A DNA stretch of 64,000 bases from Microdochium bolleyi. Lineage: Eukaryota; Ascomycota; Sordariomycetes; Xylariales; Microdochiaceae. Both the position numbers and the translations under genes were made by a program. The stretch is from positions 595,104 through 659,103 of the forward strand of contig KQ964260.1 in assembly GCA_001566295.1 (NCBI GenBank), written 5' to 3'. The notes below the pieces were generated by a model. The model did no database searches, was not told where the DNA came from, and was given only the letters and a program-made list of their open reading frames with translations. Positions 1-11,020 of the stretch are shown in pieces (the stretch's first letter is position 1; every line of letters starts with the position of its first letter).

Positions 1-106
1 CGCGTCCGCGGCCGCGCAGAAGGAAGCATTCGCTAGCGGCGTGGACGTGTATCTGACCAAGCCGGTGCGCTTCCGGGACCTGTCCCGGGTACTGCTGGAG
101 CCGTGA
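1..106 (+). CDS. C-terminal end of a response-regulator receiver domain (probable hybrid histidine kinase), partial
   Basis: The gene enters from the left edge; only the last 34 codons are present, with codons starting at base 2 and the stop TGA at 104-106. The peptide ends with the pattern AFASGVDVYLTKPVRF then DLSRVLLEP. A small residue run, Gly, an acidic residue, Tyr-Leu-x-Lys-Pro-Val/Phe and a short final helix form the beta5-alpha5 end of a REC domain, where the Lys-Pro pair is the conserved lysine and cis-proline of the phospho-acceptor site. In fungi a protein ending in a REC domain is usually a hybrid histidine kinase of a phosphorelay, with an Skn7- or Ssk1-type regulator as the less likely option. 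The phosphorylated Asp and all upstream domains lie outside the window, so the class cannot be fixed. Confidence 0.7.
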   Translation, partial: ASAAAQKEAFASGVDVYLTKPVRFRDLSRVLLEP

Positions 107-3100
107 GCCGCGAGTCTCGGGCCAGCAGGATCGGACTGGGAGACAAAGCAACAGGTGGGTGGAGAAGGGGGGCCAAAGAGCCTTATTTGTCCTTCCGCAC
201 TTAGTCTCGACAGAAAAGAGGAAGTGTCGAGCGACACGTTATGGCTGCGGAGGAGGGTGTTTCCCTCGTCGTCACAGGATCCAACAGGGTCCTGGCGACA
301 TTCGCGGTGGAAACGAACCACTCGATCAGTTCGGCTGGCCGTGCTCGATCTCAAAACAAAAGAGCGCCACCTCTGCACAGAGCGTGGCCGGAGCTCTCGT
401 CCCTCTTCCGCTCACAGATGAGCCTTGCACGACGTTGCAAATGCCCAGTCGTCGGGCAAATCGACTGTCTACTACAGCGACCGTCGAAACTCGGCCGAGG
501 CGGGCAGCCAGTCAGAACGGTTGAAGCACAGTCTCCAGCTGATTAGACCGTGGCTGCCATCGCGGGCCATCGCGCCCGCGGAGCGGGTGACCCGTCGGTC
601 GTTGCGCAATGGTCGCGCCTCACATATTGAATGGACACAACCACGGGAGACCCGAAGCGCTCGGCCTCCCGATTGTATTGTAGCGAGAGCCACATCTCGG
701 GTACCCCTAACTTCGTCTCGCCTCTTCTTACTAGAGATGATATATGTAGTAATAGTACACGCGGAGGACTAAAAAGAATCCGCCACTCCAACTCACAGCC
801 TAGCGTACACATAGCACGGCAACTCAGAGCGCAGCGTCCGCCAAGGCACACCGCCGCCTCAGTGAAGGTTGCACCTAGATGGCAGTCAAGCTCCATTCCT
901 GACTTGCCTGCCTTTGGTGTCTGTCCCATCTCCCGTACCATAGGTCCCTTGGCTCAAGGAAGGGCTCTAGGGTCAGGACACCGTGCGTCAATTTTTGCGG
1001 TGCTGTCGCCAGAGAGCTCGTTATCGGATTCGCCCAACAGGCACCCGCAACACGCTACTGCTCGTAATATCTCCCCATGACAAGGGAACCTTCACACTTT
1101 GATCGCTCACTGGGGAATAGACGGTCTCTGGGCAAGTCCCGGGACGGAGCTGCAGGTGTTTGTTTGTGCAAAAATGACGCCATCTCTTGATGAGAAATGC
1201 TCTTTCGGAATCCGGACGTTTCGAAGAAAAATCACAGATGATTCTCTGTCTATACTCGTTTACCTAATACGATATTCATCCTGAAGTACCAGCTGTCAAT
1301 ATGACACACGGTGAGCGGATTTGAGAATATACCGTACGCACTACTATTGTGGTTCCTTTTCCATTTCGCATATGTTAATTTGATGTACCCGCAGCATGTG
1401 AAAACCCTCACGAAGTAAATGACCGCCTTCTCTGTCCACACTCGATTGGCCCGCTGGAGACGAGCCGGGCGGAATCGCTATTCGAGGACAAGTACCAGTG
1501 CATGCCGACACGGAAGCGGCACGAAGCGGAGGCGGAGGTGGACTTCTTGAATCTCCGCAGCGTATAGCCGGACATTGGGGGCCATTTTCGGTGACCTCGT
1601 CTATCTGATCACGTGGAAGGAATGGTACGGAGCGGGTGGTCGAGGACAAATGGAGAGAAGACATTCGCGACAACCCGATAGGAGGGCTAAACTATCACGA
1701 TCAGGCTTAAGATTGGGAACTGATGAATTGTCTATGAGCTTAAGCATTTCTTATCCTGTAGATGCGACGCATTTACGGGTAAATGTCGGCTTGTCTTCAC
1801 ACACTGAGCCTCAGTGTACGGTTTGTCCGCAGAGCACTAAATCCGTCCCGTGGCATCAACAGTACGTTTTTGTGTGTAGAGTAACCATGTTTCGAGGGTT
1901 CTTTGACTTATAAATATTTTCTTTTCTTGGAGAAGCTCATTGGCACTACGGATAATTCACAGCTGGGTTTTCTCATGTTAGGGATCTACTAATACGGCCG
2001 TCATTTTTGGCACGCTTTCGCCTCCTCGGGCGGATGATCCTAGAGTAGAGTGCCGGAACAGATGCTCCTGGATGTCTTTTTTCTTTCTTGACTAGGCGCA
2101 CCAAGGAACAAATGGCCAGTGCGACAACAGACCACTCCCTCCTGGCGCTGAGGCTCACGTCGTGCCCACAGGGCACCGGGAGTCGTCTCATCGGCTTGCC
2201 CCCCCCGGCACCTTCGGTGGTGCACGTAAATGTAATGATTGTCCTACTGCAAGTAGGCGAAGTGCCTGGACCCCATGGAGCCGCGTAATCCGGTCAGCTG
2301 AGGCTGCAGTCAGCTCCATCTCGAGCGGCGCTGGATACTAAAGGAACGGTGACCCTTATCAGCCACAGCACGACCGAATTGAACGGCGCCTGGCGAAGTG
2401 ACGCACACACTCCGAGTTATTGTTCTCGCGCATGAGGCTGAGCATTGGTCCAGCTAGCGAGGAGCAGAACGTGCCTCAGCGGAAGGCATGGCCCGATGAC
2501 ACTACCACGGTTATTTCTCATTGCACAGCTAATTGTGTTGCATTGCGCGGCGTGGCATGGATGCCGTGCTTCCGCGCCCACAGACGATGGCTTGCAGTGG
2601 CGGGCTCTCGTGGTGATGTTCAAGCCGCCAGACGGGACCAGGCAGCGCAGCGGTGGACCTGGAGGACTCGAGTCTGTGCCGGGCATCCGTGCTGATGCAT
2701 GCCGCTCCGTGTAGTCGGGTTCTGCATCTGATCACGGGCCAATCTGCTGCTGGTGACGCGTCCCGGGACAAGCTTTCTGTCCTGCATGGCGGGCAGGACT
2801 GGCTCAGGTACAATAGGGCACGCTTGACTCGACAAGGCCTGAGCTGATGCTAAGCACCAAGACCACGGAAGAAAGGCTGGGCTAGCGGCCCGGATGGCGG
2901 AAGCCACTGGGGTGGGGCCTGACCTCGTCGGCGCCGGGCTCCGAAGCAGAGTTGCCGGACCAGGCGCATATCACATTCCGCAGGTGTTCCTCGCGGGTCA
3001 TTGGCCATCGTAGTCTATCACACGACCACCTCAGGCGCCTTCATGGTGGAGTGTCGACTCGGGGCCGGTTGGAAGCCGTCGTTTAGTGCTGGTCATCTGG

Positions 3101-3229
3101 CCTCTGACTGCCGTCGCTTGCCCGGCACATAAATAGGTCCAGCCGTTGCCTTTTCATCGCCCAATATCCGCAGCACCCCGCAGCCTCCCACCAGGATCAT
3201 AGTGACGTGCGAGACGAAGGCTGAACACC
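107..3229. other. Long intergenic region, no gene seen
   Basis: About 3.1 kb. Open frames here are short, overlap on both strands and lack coherent composition. No signal peptide, domain motif or splice-joined reading frame was found. A short poly-C run lies near 2200. The right end carries the promoter of the WSC-oxidase gene. Confidence 0.6.
3128..3135 (+). promoter_or_regulatory. TATA-like element upstream of the WSC-oxidase gene
   Basis: The sequence CATAAATA lies about 95 nt before the ATG at 3230, a usual distance for a fungal TATA box. No other element is assigned. Confidence 0.4.
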
Positions 3230-6200
3230 ATGGCGACCTGGAAGCTGGCCTCGGTCCTGCTCTTGTCGCTCGCCGGCATCAGTTCCGCGCAACTCCAAGT
3301 CCCAGCGACACTCCCTGGCAACTGGACGTATCAACACTGCTGGAGGTCAGTGACTGCCTGCACCTCCAGGCTAGCTTCCCTTCCTGCAGCCTTTCGTGTT
3401 TACTGACTGCGTTTTGTGCTTTGCAGTGACGTTGGCCGAACCATCGAAGATGCCTTCACGAGCACAAATAACATGACCATTGAGTCCTGCCTGGCGTTCT
3501 GCCAGCAGGGAGACTACCCCTACGCGGGTGTCGAGTACTTCAACCAGTGCTGTGAGCGAAGTCTCATTGAAACCACCTAGAGCGCCTGCTGACAAGGCAA
3601 TAACCAGTCTGCGGTCTCCAGCTCGCTTCCGGCGCAGCCCAACAGTCCGACGACTCGTCCTGCAACACCCCGTGTAACGGCAACAGTACGGAGCCCTGCG
3701 GTGGGCCCAACCGACTCACTCTTTTCCACAACCCGTCCATCCTGGGTCCCCAGCCCGACACGGGTATCACGAACTGGCCATACCTCGGCTGCTACAGCGA
3801 GGGCAGCAACGGCGGCCGCACTTTTCCCTTCTCCCCCAACATCGATGGCAATTCCATGTCCGGACAGGTATGTACATCAGCCTGTCAGGCGGCAGGCTAC
3901 ATCCTTGCTGGAACAGAGTACTCGAGTCAATGCTGTAAGTTGTCATAGCTGTGCCTTTGTAGCTTTGTTCCGTGGATACGGCCGTCTCGCTGACAAGTGC
4001 CCATACAAGTCTGCGGCAACGACACGATGAACGGCGGGGCGCCCGCTACCAGCGGATGCGTCATGCGTTGCAGTGGTTCCGACACCGAGATCTGCGGCGG
4101 TGGCGATAGATTGAGCGTCTACAGCTTCATGGGCAGATGGAAGCCGGACAACGGCGGAAGTGGCTCCAGCTCCAGCTCGATGGCCAGCAGCGCCACAGCC
4201 AGTCCGACCTTAAGCAGCTCAGCTGCGTCGACAGCGACCTCCAGCTCTGTTACGGCGACTTCTTCGACCAGTTCAGTCGTGTCCTCCGCGTCGAGCAGCT
4301 CGATGGTGTCGTCTCCATCCACGAGCTCAGTGGCGGCGACGTCCTCTACGAGCTCGGCCACATCATCCGGTGTTAGCATTTCGTCCTCGGGCTCGGTCTC
4401 AGGTAGCCCTGCTGTGACCAGCAGCTCCAACGGTTTCACTACTGTCTCGACCACGACTTCAAGTGCGTCCTCGACCGCTTCCGGCGGTGTGGCATCCACC
4501 ATCCCAGCCAGCTGGACATCCTACGGCTGCTGGCAAGACGGCCCCGGGCCGCGCATCCTCCCTCAGTACCAGGCGCCGGACAACTCTAATATGACGAGAG
4601 AATCCTGCATTCAGCTGTGCTCATCCATGAACTACACAATCTCCGGCACAGAGTACTACCGCCAGTGCTTCTGCGGTAACGCCATCTACAACGGCGGGAA
4701 ACAGGCTCCTGACGAATCCGGCTGCCAGACAGCGTGCTCGGGAGATAGTAGCACCATGTGCGGTGGTGCCGGGTACCTGTCAATTTACTCTGAGGGCACT
4801 CCCAAGATCTTCCAGCCTCCAGCCGTGAAGACGAGTGGCCTAAATGGCACTTGGGAATACAAGGGGTGCTACACCTCCGACAACACCACGACCGGTGTCC
4901 ACAATCTGCCCTGGCAGCTGCAGCTGCCTGACACCAACAGCGCTGAGCTGTGCCTGGGCCTCTGTGCCGAGTACGGCTACGCCGCGGCCGGTCTTGAGTA
5001 CGGCATCCAGTGCTTCTGCGGCGATCCCTGGAACGTCGTGGCCGGGGGCGAGCAGCAGGTTGACGAGTCCAGGTGCAGCATTGCGTGTTCAGGATCGCCA
5101 CAGGAGCTGTGTGGCGGGCAGAACGTCCACAGCCTCTACTACTGGAACGGCACCCAGCCGCTATACAAGTTCAACTACCCGACCGGCAACGATATGGGCG
5201 CATACTCGTTCCTCGTCGGCGGCCTCGTCGTCCCGCTCATGACGATGCAGTCCATCACCGGCAAGGTGACCTTCCTCGAGAAGTTCGGCACCGGCCCGCC
5301 CAACAGCACGGGCGCGTACGAGCTGGACCTCACGCTCGTGGACAACTTCGACCTCGCGTGGCGCGAGATGCATGTGAAGTCAGACATATTCTGCTCTGCC
5401 GGCCTGATCCTCCCGGACAAAGCCGCCCGACAGCTTACCGTAGGCGGGTGGTCCCTCGAGTCCACCTTTGGCGTGCGGCTGTACTGGCCCGACGGCAGCC
5501 CCGGCGTCAACGGGACGCACGACTGGCAGGAGAACGCCAACGAGCTGACGCTCCAGAGCGGCCGGTGGTACCCCTCGGCAATGGTCATGACGAACGGCTC
5601 GATCCTCGTCGTTGGTGGTGAGCGCGGGTCTAACGACATCGCCGTCCCCTCGCTCGAGATCTTGCCCTACACAGGCTCGCCGCCGGTATACCTCGACTGG
5701 CTTGAACGCACGAATCCGAACAACCTGTACCCATTCCTCTCCGTCCTGCCCAGCGGAGGGATATTCGTGCAGTACTGGAACGAGGCCCGGATCCTCGACG
5801 AGGTCACCCTGCAGACCATCAAGGTCCTGCCAAACGCCACCGGCGCCGTGACCGACCCCCTCGCCGGCCGCACGTACCCGCTCGAGGGCACTTCGGTGCT
5901 GATGCCGCAGGTCGCCCCTTACACGGACCCCCTGACGGTCATGGTCTGCGGCGGCGCGACGACCAACATGGTCGCTCTCGACAACTGCGTGTCCATCCAG
6001 CCCGACGCCGCGAACCCGCAATGGGTCCTGGAGCGTATGCCGAGCAAGCGCGTCATGACGTGCATCGCCCCGCTGCCCGACGGGACATACCTGATCCTCA
6101 ACGGCGCGCAGCAGGGCGTCGCGGGCTTCGGGCTGGCCTCGGACCCGAACCTCGAGGCGGTGCTGTACGACCCCGGCAAGCCCGTTGGCCAGCGGATGAG

Positions 6201-6741
6201 CATCATGGCCAGCACCATCGTGGCCCGGCTGTACCACAGCGAGGCCATCACCCTGCTCGACGGCCGCGTGCTGGTGAGCGGGTCGGACCCGGAAGACAAC
6301 AAGAACCCGGAGGAGTACCGCATCGAGGTTTTCACGCCGCCGTACCTGCTCAACTCGGCCGGCAGCACCCGCCCGGCGTTCACCGTGCCTGCGAACTCCA
6401 AGGACTGGGCCTACAGCGGGCAGTACACGGTGAACATCAACAGCACGGCGGTGGGGGGAGCCGGGAGCGGGCAGCAGAAGTTCTCCCTACTGGGCGCCGT
6501 GTCGAGCACGCACGGCAATTCGATGGGCGCGCGGACGCTGTTCCCGGCGTTCTCGTGCATGGGCAACTCCTGCGTCATCACAGCGCCGCCGAGCAAGTAC
6601 ATCGCGCCGCCGGGCTGGTATCAGCTGTTCTACCTGGTCGATGGGGTCCCCGCGGTAGGCACGTATGTGAGGATAGGGGGCGATCCGGGAAATCTAGGAA
6701 ACTGGCCGGCATATCCGGACTTTACTGTCCCGGGTGTCTGA
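3230..6741 (+). CDS. Secreted four-WSC-domain glyoxal-oxidase-like copper radical oxidase
   Basis: Exons 3230-3345, 3427-3551, 3608-3934 and 4010-6741 join to 1,099 codons; introns are 81, 56 and 75 nt. Residues 1-20 are a signal peptide ending SSA. WSC domains 1 and 2 cover about 30-230, each with the QCFCG signature restored exactly by splicing. A Ser/Thr-rich linker covers about 237-355, WSC 3 and 4 about 357-570. A seven-bladed glyoxal oxidase N-terminal domain follows (about 586-930), then a C-terminal DUF1929-type domain (about 966-1099). Residues expected of the Tyr-Cys radical copper site are visible: Cys651 in FCSAG, Tyr931-His932 in RLYHSE and His1024 in SSTHGNS. Family members oxidise aldehydes or alcohols and produce hydrogen peroxide outside the cell; WSC domains bind wall or plant glycans. 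The true substrate cannot be read from sequence. The start is fixed by the signal peptide. Confidence 0.92.
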
Positions 6742-7951
6742 AGTGATGTGGTGAGGGGAGGCCCCACGTCCAGAAGGAATGAGGATTGGCTACGGCTTCG
6801 GCGGCTGCTAAGGGCGCTCCAGGGCTGGCAGAGGCTAAGTGTCTTTGTATGAGTATTTCAATATTCCTTAGCAGCTACGAAGAGAGAAGATCTTCTCGTC
6901 CAGATGTTGCACAAGAGGTGTGTGGCTCTGGTACTCATCTCATGACACAAGGCGAGCTACGATGACGATCTTATTTTCCTTCTGGGCCAACTCCAACGCA
7001 GCATTGCGAGCCGCTTCCCAAGCTCAACACTCTAGAACATGTAGCTCCTACGGACAACTGAGGACGCCAGAATAGCCTCAGCTGACCGTTCCTTGGCTCA
7101 GCACAGATGGGTCTCATGGGCCACTCCAGTCACTCCCTAGATCAGACTGTGAATGATGCCGGCTTGGAGCGCCACGGTGAAAACAGGGGTCACAAGATGC
7201 CACAAATATTGTGCAGAACACCTTTCCCAAATTAGCTCCAGTTGATTCGAAGACCAAGGCGAGTGATCAGCGGGCTATGTCACCGAGACACACGAATTGG
7301 GGGGCAAAAATGTTGCATGTATATCTGGAAGTGTGAAACGCCAGCGCCAGGATTTTTTAGATCTTACATCGTGGTCGTTACAAGTGTTATTGTCGGCCAG
7401 CATGCCACGTCAAAGCGCAGGTACCATGAACCTGCGGGCCCGTCAACCTGCCCAGTTTCTCGAGGCACACGACTCGCGGATGCACTAATGCCATGCTCGC
7501 ACGACTGCACAACACTGTCAATGCAAAGGGTGGATCTACTACGCTAGAATGTCCGTGCGATTCGAGAGCACTGACGGTACATGCTGAAACTGAGTGCTGG
7601 CATTCGTGACAGTTCCTCAAGGCCTTTAGCGCTCGGTCGACTCTGCCCAGGACGTCAGGTAACAGAAGTGTCCACATGATGCGCCGGGAATATATGTATC
7701 AAAAAAAAGGGGGTGAAGATAATGTGAGGTCTAGAGAGCTCATGAGTCGCGGCGGCCTCTGACAAACAACACGGCTTCAGCATACAAGTGAATCTGAAGC
7801 TCCGGAGTATAGGGATATATATATGTGACCTAGCACGCCGTTCTCAGGGGATGCTTCTACATCAGCAAGCTTAAACACCCATATTTTACCACTTCCTCAC
7901 AGATTCCCAAGCATAGCACGCATAAACAAACAGAACACATCAGTCGCAGGC
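6742..7951. other. Intergenic, no gene seen
   Basis: About 1.2 kb with only short incoherent frames. The right end contains an AT-dinucleotide TATA-like run at 7815-7824 and the A/C-rich leader of the small secreted gene at 7952. Confidence 0.6.
7815..7824 (+). promoter_or_regulatory. TATA-like run before the small secreted peptide gene
   Basis: (AT)5 tract about 130 nt before the ATG at 7952; it could equally be a short AT microsatellite. Confidence 0.35.
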
Positions 7952-8182
7952 ATGATTCGCTATATCCCCTCTCTCCTGGCAGTCGGGCTCCTCCTCCAGG
8001 GTGCTGCCGCCGCGCCGCAGACCAGGCTCTTGCCGGTGCCGACGGCGACAGCTGTGATCGCGAGATATTCCGTTCCGACCAGCCCTCCCAGCAACATCAT
8101 CCAGGCTGAGCAGGACAAGAGACAGGCTGGGCCGGGCATTCCCAAGGAAGGCTCGGGTGGCGGTGGCGGCCAGCATCACTAG
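7952..8182 (+). CDS. Small secreted protein precursor with a Kex2-type site and Gly/His tail
   Basis: A single-exon 76-codon frame. Residues 1-20 form a clean signal peptide (hydrophobic LLAVGLLLQGAAAA). A short Pro/Thr-rich stretch follows, then a dibasic Lys56-Arg57 pair. Cleavage there would release QAGPGIPKEGSGGGGGQHH, a 19-residue peptide beginning with Gln (able to cyclise to pyroglutamate) and ending in a glycine run and two histidines. There are no cysteines in the mature part. The ATG is preceded by an A/C-rich leader typical of highly expressed fungal genes. I do not recognise the family. It could be a secreted signalling or metal-binding peptide, or a fast-evolving effector-like protein; the function is unknown. 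Confidence 0.6.
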   Translation: MIRYIPSLLAVGLLLQGAAAAPQTRLLPVPTATAVIARYSVPTSPPSNIIQAEQDKRQAGPGIPKEGSGGGGGQHH

Positions 8183-8757
8183 ATGCATCTCTCCTTGCGC
8201 GCCAGTTCCACGACGAGTGGAGCAGCGCGCGGCTGTGTTGATCTGGGCAGCACGCGGCACTCATCGTCAAGGCTTGACGTGTTGTTTGGAGTAAGATAGC
8301 GATGCTTTCTTTTTCTCCACGGAGCCTGACGGAGCGGCTATCGTATCATGTATTCACTGCTTTGTTTTGTTCAGCACATGGGCGGGCTCTCCTGTGCATA
8401 CGTTCCCTCAAGCGTAGAGGCGCCTCAGATACCCCCAAAAAGTTCCTTTCTTCGCGGAAAACGAACCTAAACTTCACCTCTAGTTATTCATGAATGTCCA
8501 AGCCCTTTCTTTTGTGGACATAGAATCCCTTGTCGTGAAAAAGCTGCCATTAAGTGCATTGGCTGTGACTGTTTGTGAGCCATGGGACCTGTGACCTTAA
8601 ACGACAAGGACCTTTGTGCTCACAAGCGCGGATGCTTGGAATTTTGATGCTCTCCCGGTCCGAGGACACTCGCAACCCGCAATGCCCAGTTTGTACGGCC
8701 CCACCGCGTTACTCCGACTCCCAAGTACCAGAATCATACTCTGGGCTGCTGGAGGCT
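8183..8757. other. Intergenic, nothing recognised
   Basis: About 0.6 kb, probably the 3' untranslated regions of the two convergent neighbours. No motif or RNA gene was found. Confidence 0.5.
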
Positions 8758-9213
8758 TCAGTTCTCGAGCGCGTCGCTCTGTGCATCCATGAACGCGACT
8801 TCTTCCTCGGTGAGGTCTACTTCCCACTCCAGCTGAGCCTCGAACGCCTCATCCCTTACATCGACCCAGATCGCGGGGCGCTGACGAGCCTTGCTCCGTA
8901 CTGAGCATTTGTAGTTGGCATACCCCCAGCAGAAAGTCCGGAGCAGCTTGTCGGACATCTTTCCAGGGGTTATGAGCTTCCGCACTGCAGCGGTGTCTGT
9001 CGGCAGCGGCCACAGCTGATGACGCTTCAAGTGAGCCTTGACAGCGGTAAGCTTGCGCTTGGCACACATCTCTCGCTCGCTGGGCGTGGAGCACCAGTGC
9101 TGCGAAGGGCCATCAAAAGGGTGGGTGTCCAGCGGCAGTTTTGAGCCAAGAGTTATCACAATAATGAGTATCATGGACCACGAAGGCAGCCCACAGCTTG
9201 AAACAGCATTCAT
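8758..9213 (-). CDS. Hypothetical protein
   Basis: An open frame of 151 codons on the minus strand from an ATG at 9213. The C-terminal two thirds look coding: a basic Lys/Arg-rich middle with a KLTAVKAHLKRHQLWPLP segment, a Cys/Trp/Tyr patch (FCWGYANYKCS) and an acidic C-terminal helix ending in an EEEVAF stretch. The N-terminus (a short hydrophobic run) is less convincing and the real gene may begin in another exon. No family is recognised. The frame lies tail-to-tail with the small secreted gene. Confidence 0.35.
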   Translation of the reverse strand: MNAVSSCGLPSWSMILIIVITLGSKLPLDTHPFDGPSQHWCSTPSEREMCAKRKLTAVKAHLKRHQLWPLPTDTAAVRKLITPGKMSDKLLRTFCWGYANYKCSVRSKARQRPAIWVDVRDEAFEAQLEWEVDLTEEEVAFMDAQSDALEN

Positions 9214-9298
9214 AAACAACCGACTGTTTAAAGGTCTCCCATCAGAGAGGCAGACAAAAATTCACCTCATCAGAGGAAACACGCCAGCGCTCCTCTGC

Positions 9299-10390
9299 CT
9301 AGAACTTGACGACAAGCTTAATCCCCGAGACGCCCTTCTTGCTCAGCTCCATCGCCTCGTCGATGGCCTGCAGCCCACCAGGCACCACCTGCGCACGGTT
9401 GGGCACGAACTCGCCCGAGGCCAACCATCTGCCAATCGCCTCGTACATGGGCTCCGTCACGTAGCGGTAGTCGGGGGAGTACCCCAACGCCATGGTAGGG
9501 CGGACCTCGACGTTCCTCTTCCTACTGCCCTCCCCAGCCCTGCCCGCCTCGGCAGCGTCCGTGTCGGGCTGCGCGACCGACACCACCGAGGCCCCGGGGG
9601 TCACCTTGTGGGCAGCCTGGATGATCTGCACGCCCTTGAGCTGCGCCTGGTCGAGCTGGACAGCGTCGTACACGAAATCCAGCGTGACGTCCTCGCCGAT
9701 GGCGTCGAGGTAGTCCTGCACCCCTCCTTGCGTCTTGCGGTCCAGCACGACGTGCGCGCCCAACGTCTTGAGGAACTCGGTGTGGGTACTGCTCGCGCTG
9801 GTGACGATGCGCGTGTACCCGGACAGCCGGGCGAACTGGATGAGGTACTGCCCGACCGAGGTGCTGCCTCCGAGGACGACAATGGCCTTGCCCTTGCCGG
9901 CGCTCTTGCCCTCCCCGGAGCCATCCCACGGAGCAGGGGTGAGGGAGCGACCGGTGGTGTGGTACAGGCCCACGGCCGCGGTGACACCGGCGAGGCTCAG
10001 CCCAGCTGCCTCCTCGTCGCTCACACCGTCTGGGATCTTGCCGACAACATGGGCGGGGATGCGGGTGTACTCCTGGAACGTGCACTGGTCGTTCTTGGAG
10101 AGGAGGCCCTGGAAGAAGACCCGGTCCCCGGCCTGGAACTTGGCGGCGAAGTTGCTACCGACCTCGACAACCACGCCCGCGGCATCAGAGCCGAGGACGG
10201 TGGGCCAGGAGGTGATGAACAGGCCGTAGTCGCGGAGCTTCCAGTCGACGGGGTTGATGGCGGTCGCGGTGACGCGGATGCCGACCTCGTCTGCGCTGAC
10301 GGGGGTGGCGATGGAGGTGGTGTCGATGCGGATGGGCTTGTTCTGGCCGTCGAGGAAGGCGGCGCGGAAGGAAGAGGGGATGCCAGACAT
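9299..10390 (-). CDS. Zinc-independent medium-chain dehydrogenase/reductase (ToxD/enoyl-reductase-like)
   Basis: A single-exon 363-residue protein, the usual length for the family. The GroES-like N-terminal domain covers about 10-130 and a Rossmann nucleotide-binding domain follows, with the VVLGGSTSVGQ loop for NADPH and a strand-helix carrying VTSASSTHTEF. The site where zinc-dependent alcohol dehydrogenases have GHE reads GSDAAGVV, and no structural-zinc cysteine cluster is present. It therefore belongs with the zinc-free quinone-oxidoreductase/trans-enoyl-reductase branch, which includes fungal ToxD and LovC types. Such enzymes reduce C=C or quinone bonds with NADPH in the cytosol. No polyketide synthase lies in the window, so a role in secondary metabolism is not supported here. 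Confidence 0.88.
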   Translation of the reverse strand: MSGIPSSFRAAFLDGQNKPIRIDTTSIATPVSADEVGIRVTATAINPVDWKLRDYGLFITSWPTVLGSDAAGVVVEVGSNFAAKFQAGDRVFFQGLLSKNDQCTFQEYTRIPAHVVGKIPDGVSDEEAAGLSLAGVTAAVGLYHTTGRSLTPAPWDGSGEGKSAGKGKAIVVLGGSTSVGQYLIQFARLSGYTRIVTSASSTHTEFLKTLGAHVVLDRKTQGGVQDYLDAIGEDVTLDFVYDAVQLDQAQLKGVQIIQAAHKVTPGASVVSVAQPDTDAAEAGRAGEGSRKRNVEVRPTMALGYSPDYRYVTEPMYEAIGRWLASGEFVPNRAQVVPGGLQAIDEAMELSKKGVSGIKLVVKF

Positions 10391-10850
10391 CTTGATGTGT
10401 GATTGCGTACTGATTCGGGATGAGAATGTAATGGATGTGGTCTGCTATGGTTCAATTGGGCTCAACGACGAGCTTGTCTCTGGCCTGATATACTCTGTGC
10501 CTGTGGAGACGCAGCAATGGCCAAAGGAGTTGTTTACTAATTGCAAATGTGCACTTTGTAGATGCGGCTTGGTCACGATGGGCCTCCCTGCAAGCAGGAG
10601 TCCCTCTTGACAAATCGCTCTCAACCTGGCGATCACATCATTGCATCTGTGTTACTCGGGGGCAGGGGAGGGGGTGATTTTGTGGCTATAACTCCAGCTA
10701 AAGTCCGCCTATGTCCGGGATAGCACCGTGGTTGGAGCTAGGCTGGTGCGGTTACGTGGGCATGTGATGATTCTGGTGGTGACGGACCAGGACCGATATT
10801 GTGCTGCGCTGGGCAGGATCGAGGAATGCGGACTGGCAGGTGATGATGCG

Positions 10851-10880
10851 GTTATGTGATTGCCAGTTACGTGATTGCGG
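10851..10880 (+). repeat. 15-bp tandem repeat, block 1 (GTTACGTGATTG core)
   Basis: Two head-to-tail 15-nt units start at 10851 and 10866, each reading GTTAYGTGATTGC. A further isolated GTTACGTG lies at 10751-10758. The core holds a bZIP/bHLH-like ACGTG half-site; a CACGTG E-box follows at 10887. Confidence 0.7.
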
Positions 10881-10980
10881 TGGCTCCACGTGCAAGGGGG
10901 GATGGATAGAGGGTAGAGGAAGTGCGCTTTTTGGCTGCTTGGTCATCAGTGCATTGTTGTACAGTCTGGGGTAGAGCGCC

Positions 10981-11020
10981 GCTACGTGATTGGCGGTTAC
11001 ATGACTGGCGGTTACGTGAG
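10981..11020 (+). repeat. 15-bp tandem repeat, block 2 (GTTACGTGATTGGCG unit)
   Basis: Units start at 10981, 10996 and 11011 with an exact 15-nt period, the third one cut after 10 nt. The first contains ATTGG (inverted CCAAT) at 10989-10993. The same unit occurs in block 1 about 115 nt upstream. It is likely a cis-regulatory array for one or both divergent genes; this is inference. Confidence 0.7.

Noticed and set aside
2357..2373. 17-nt string CTTATCAGCCACAGCAC also present near 42,504
   Set aside because: One 17-mer match in 64 kb is expected at a fair rate by chance, and similarity does not extend on either side.
5380..6237. 285-codon antisense frame inside the WSC-oxidase gene
   Set aside because: Mirror of GC-rich sense codons; the sense strand encodes clear oxidase motifs.
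9038..10402. 454-codon frame on the plus strand over the MDR gene
   Set aside because: Antisense to a clear MDR reductase; low-complexity Gly/Ala/Arg/Val translation.
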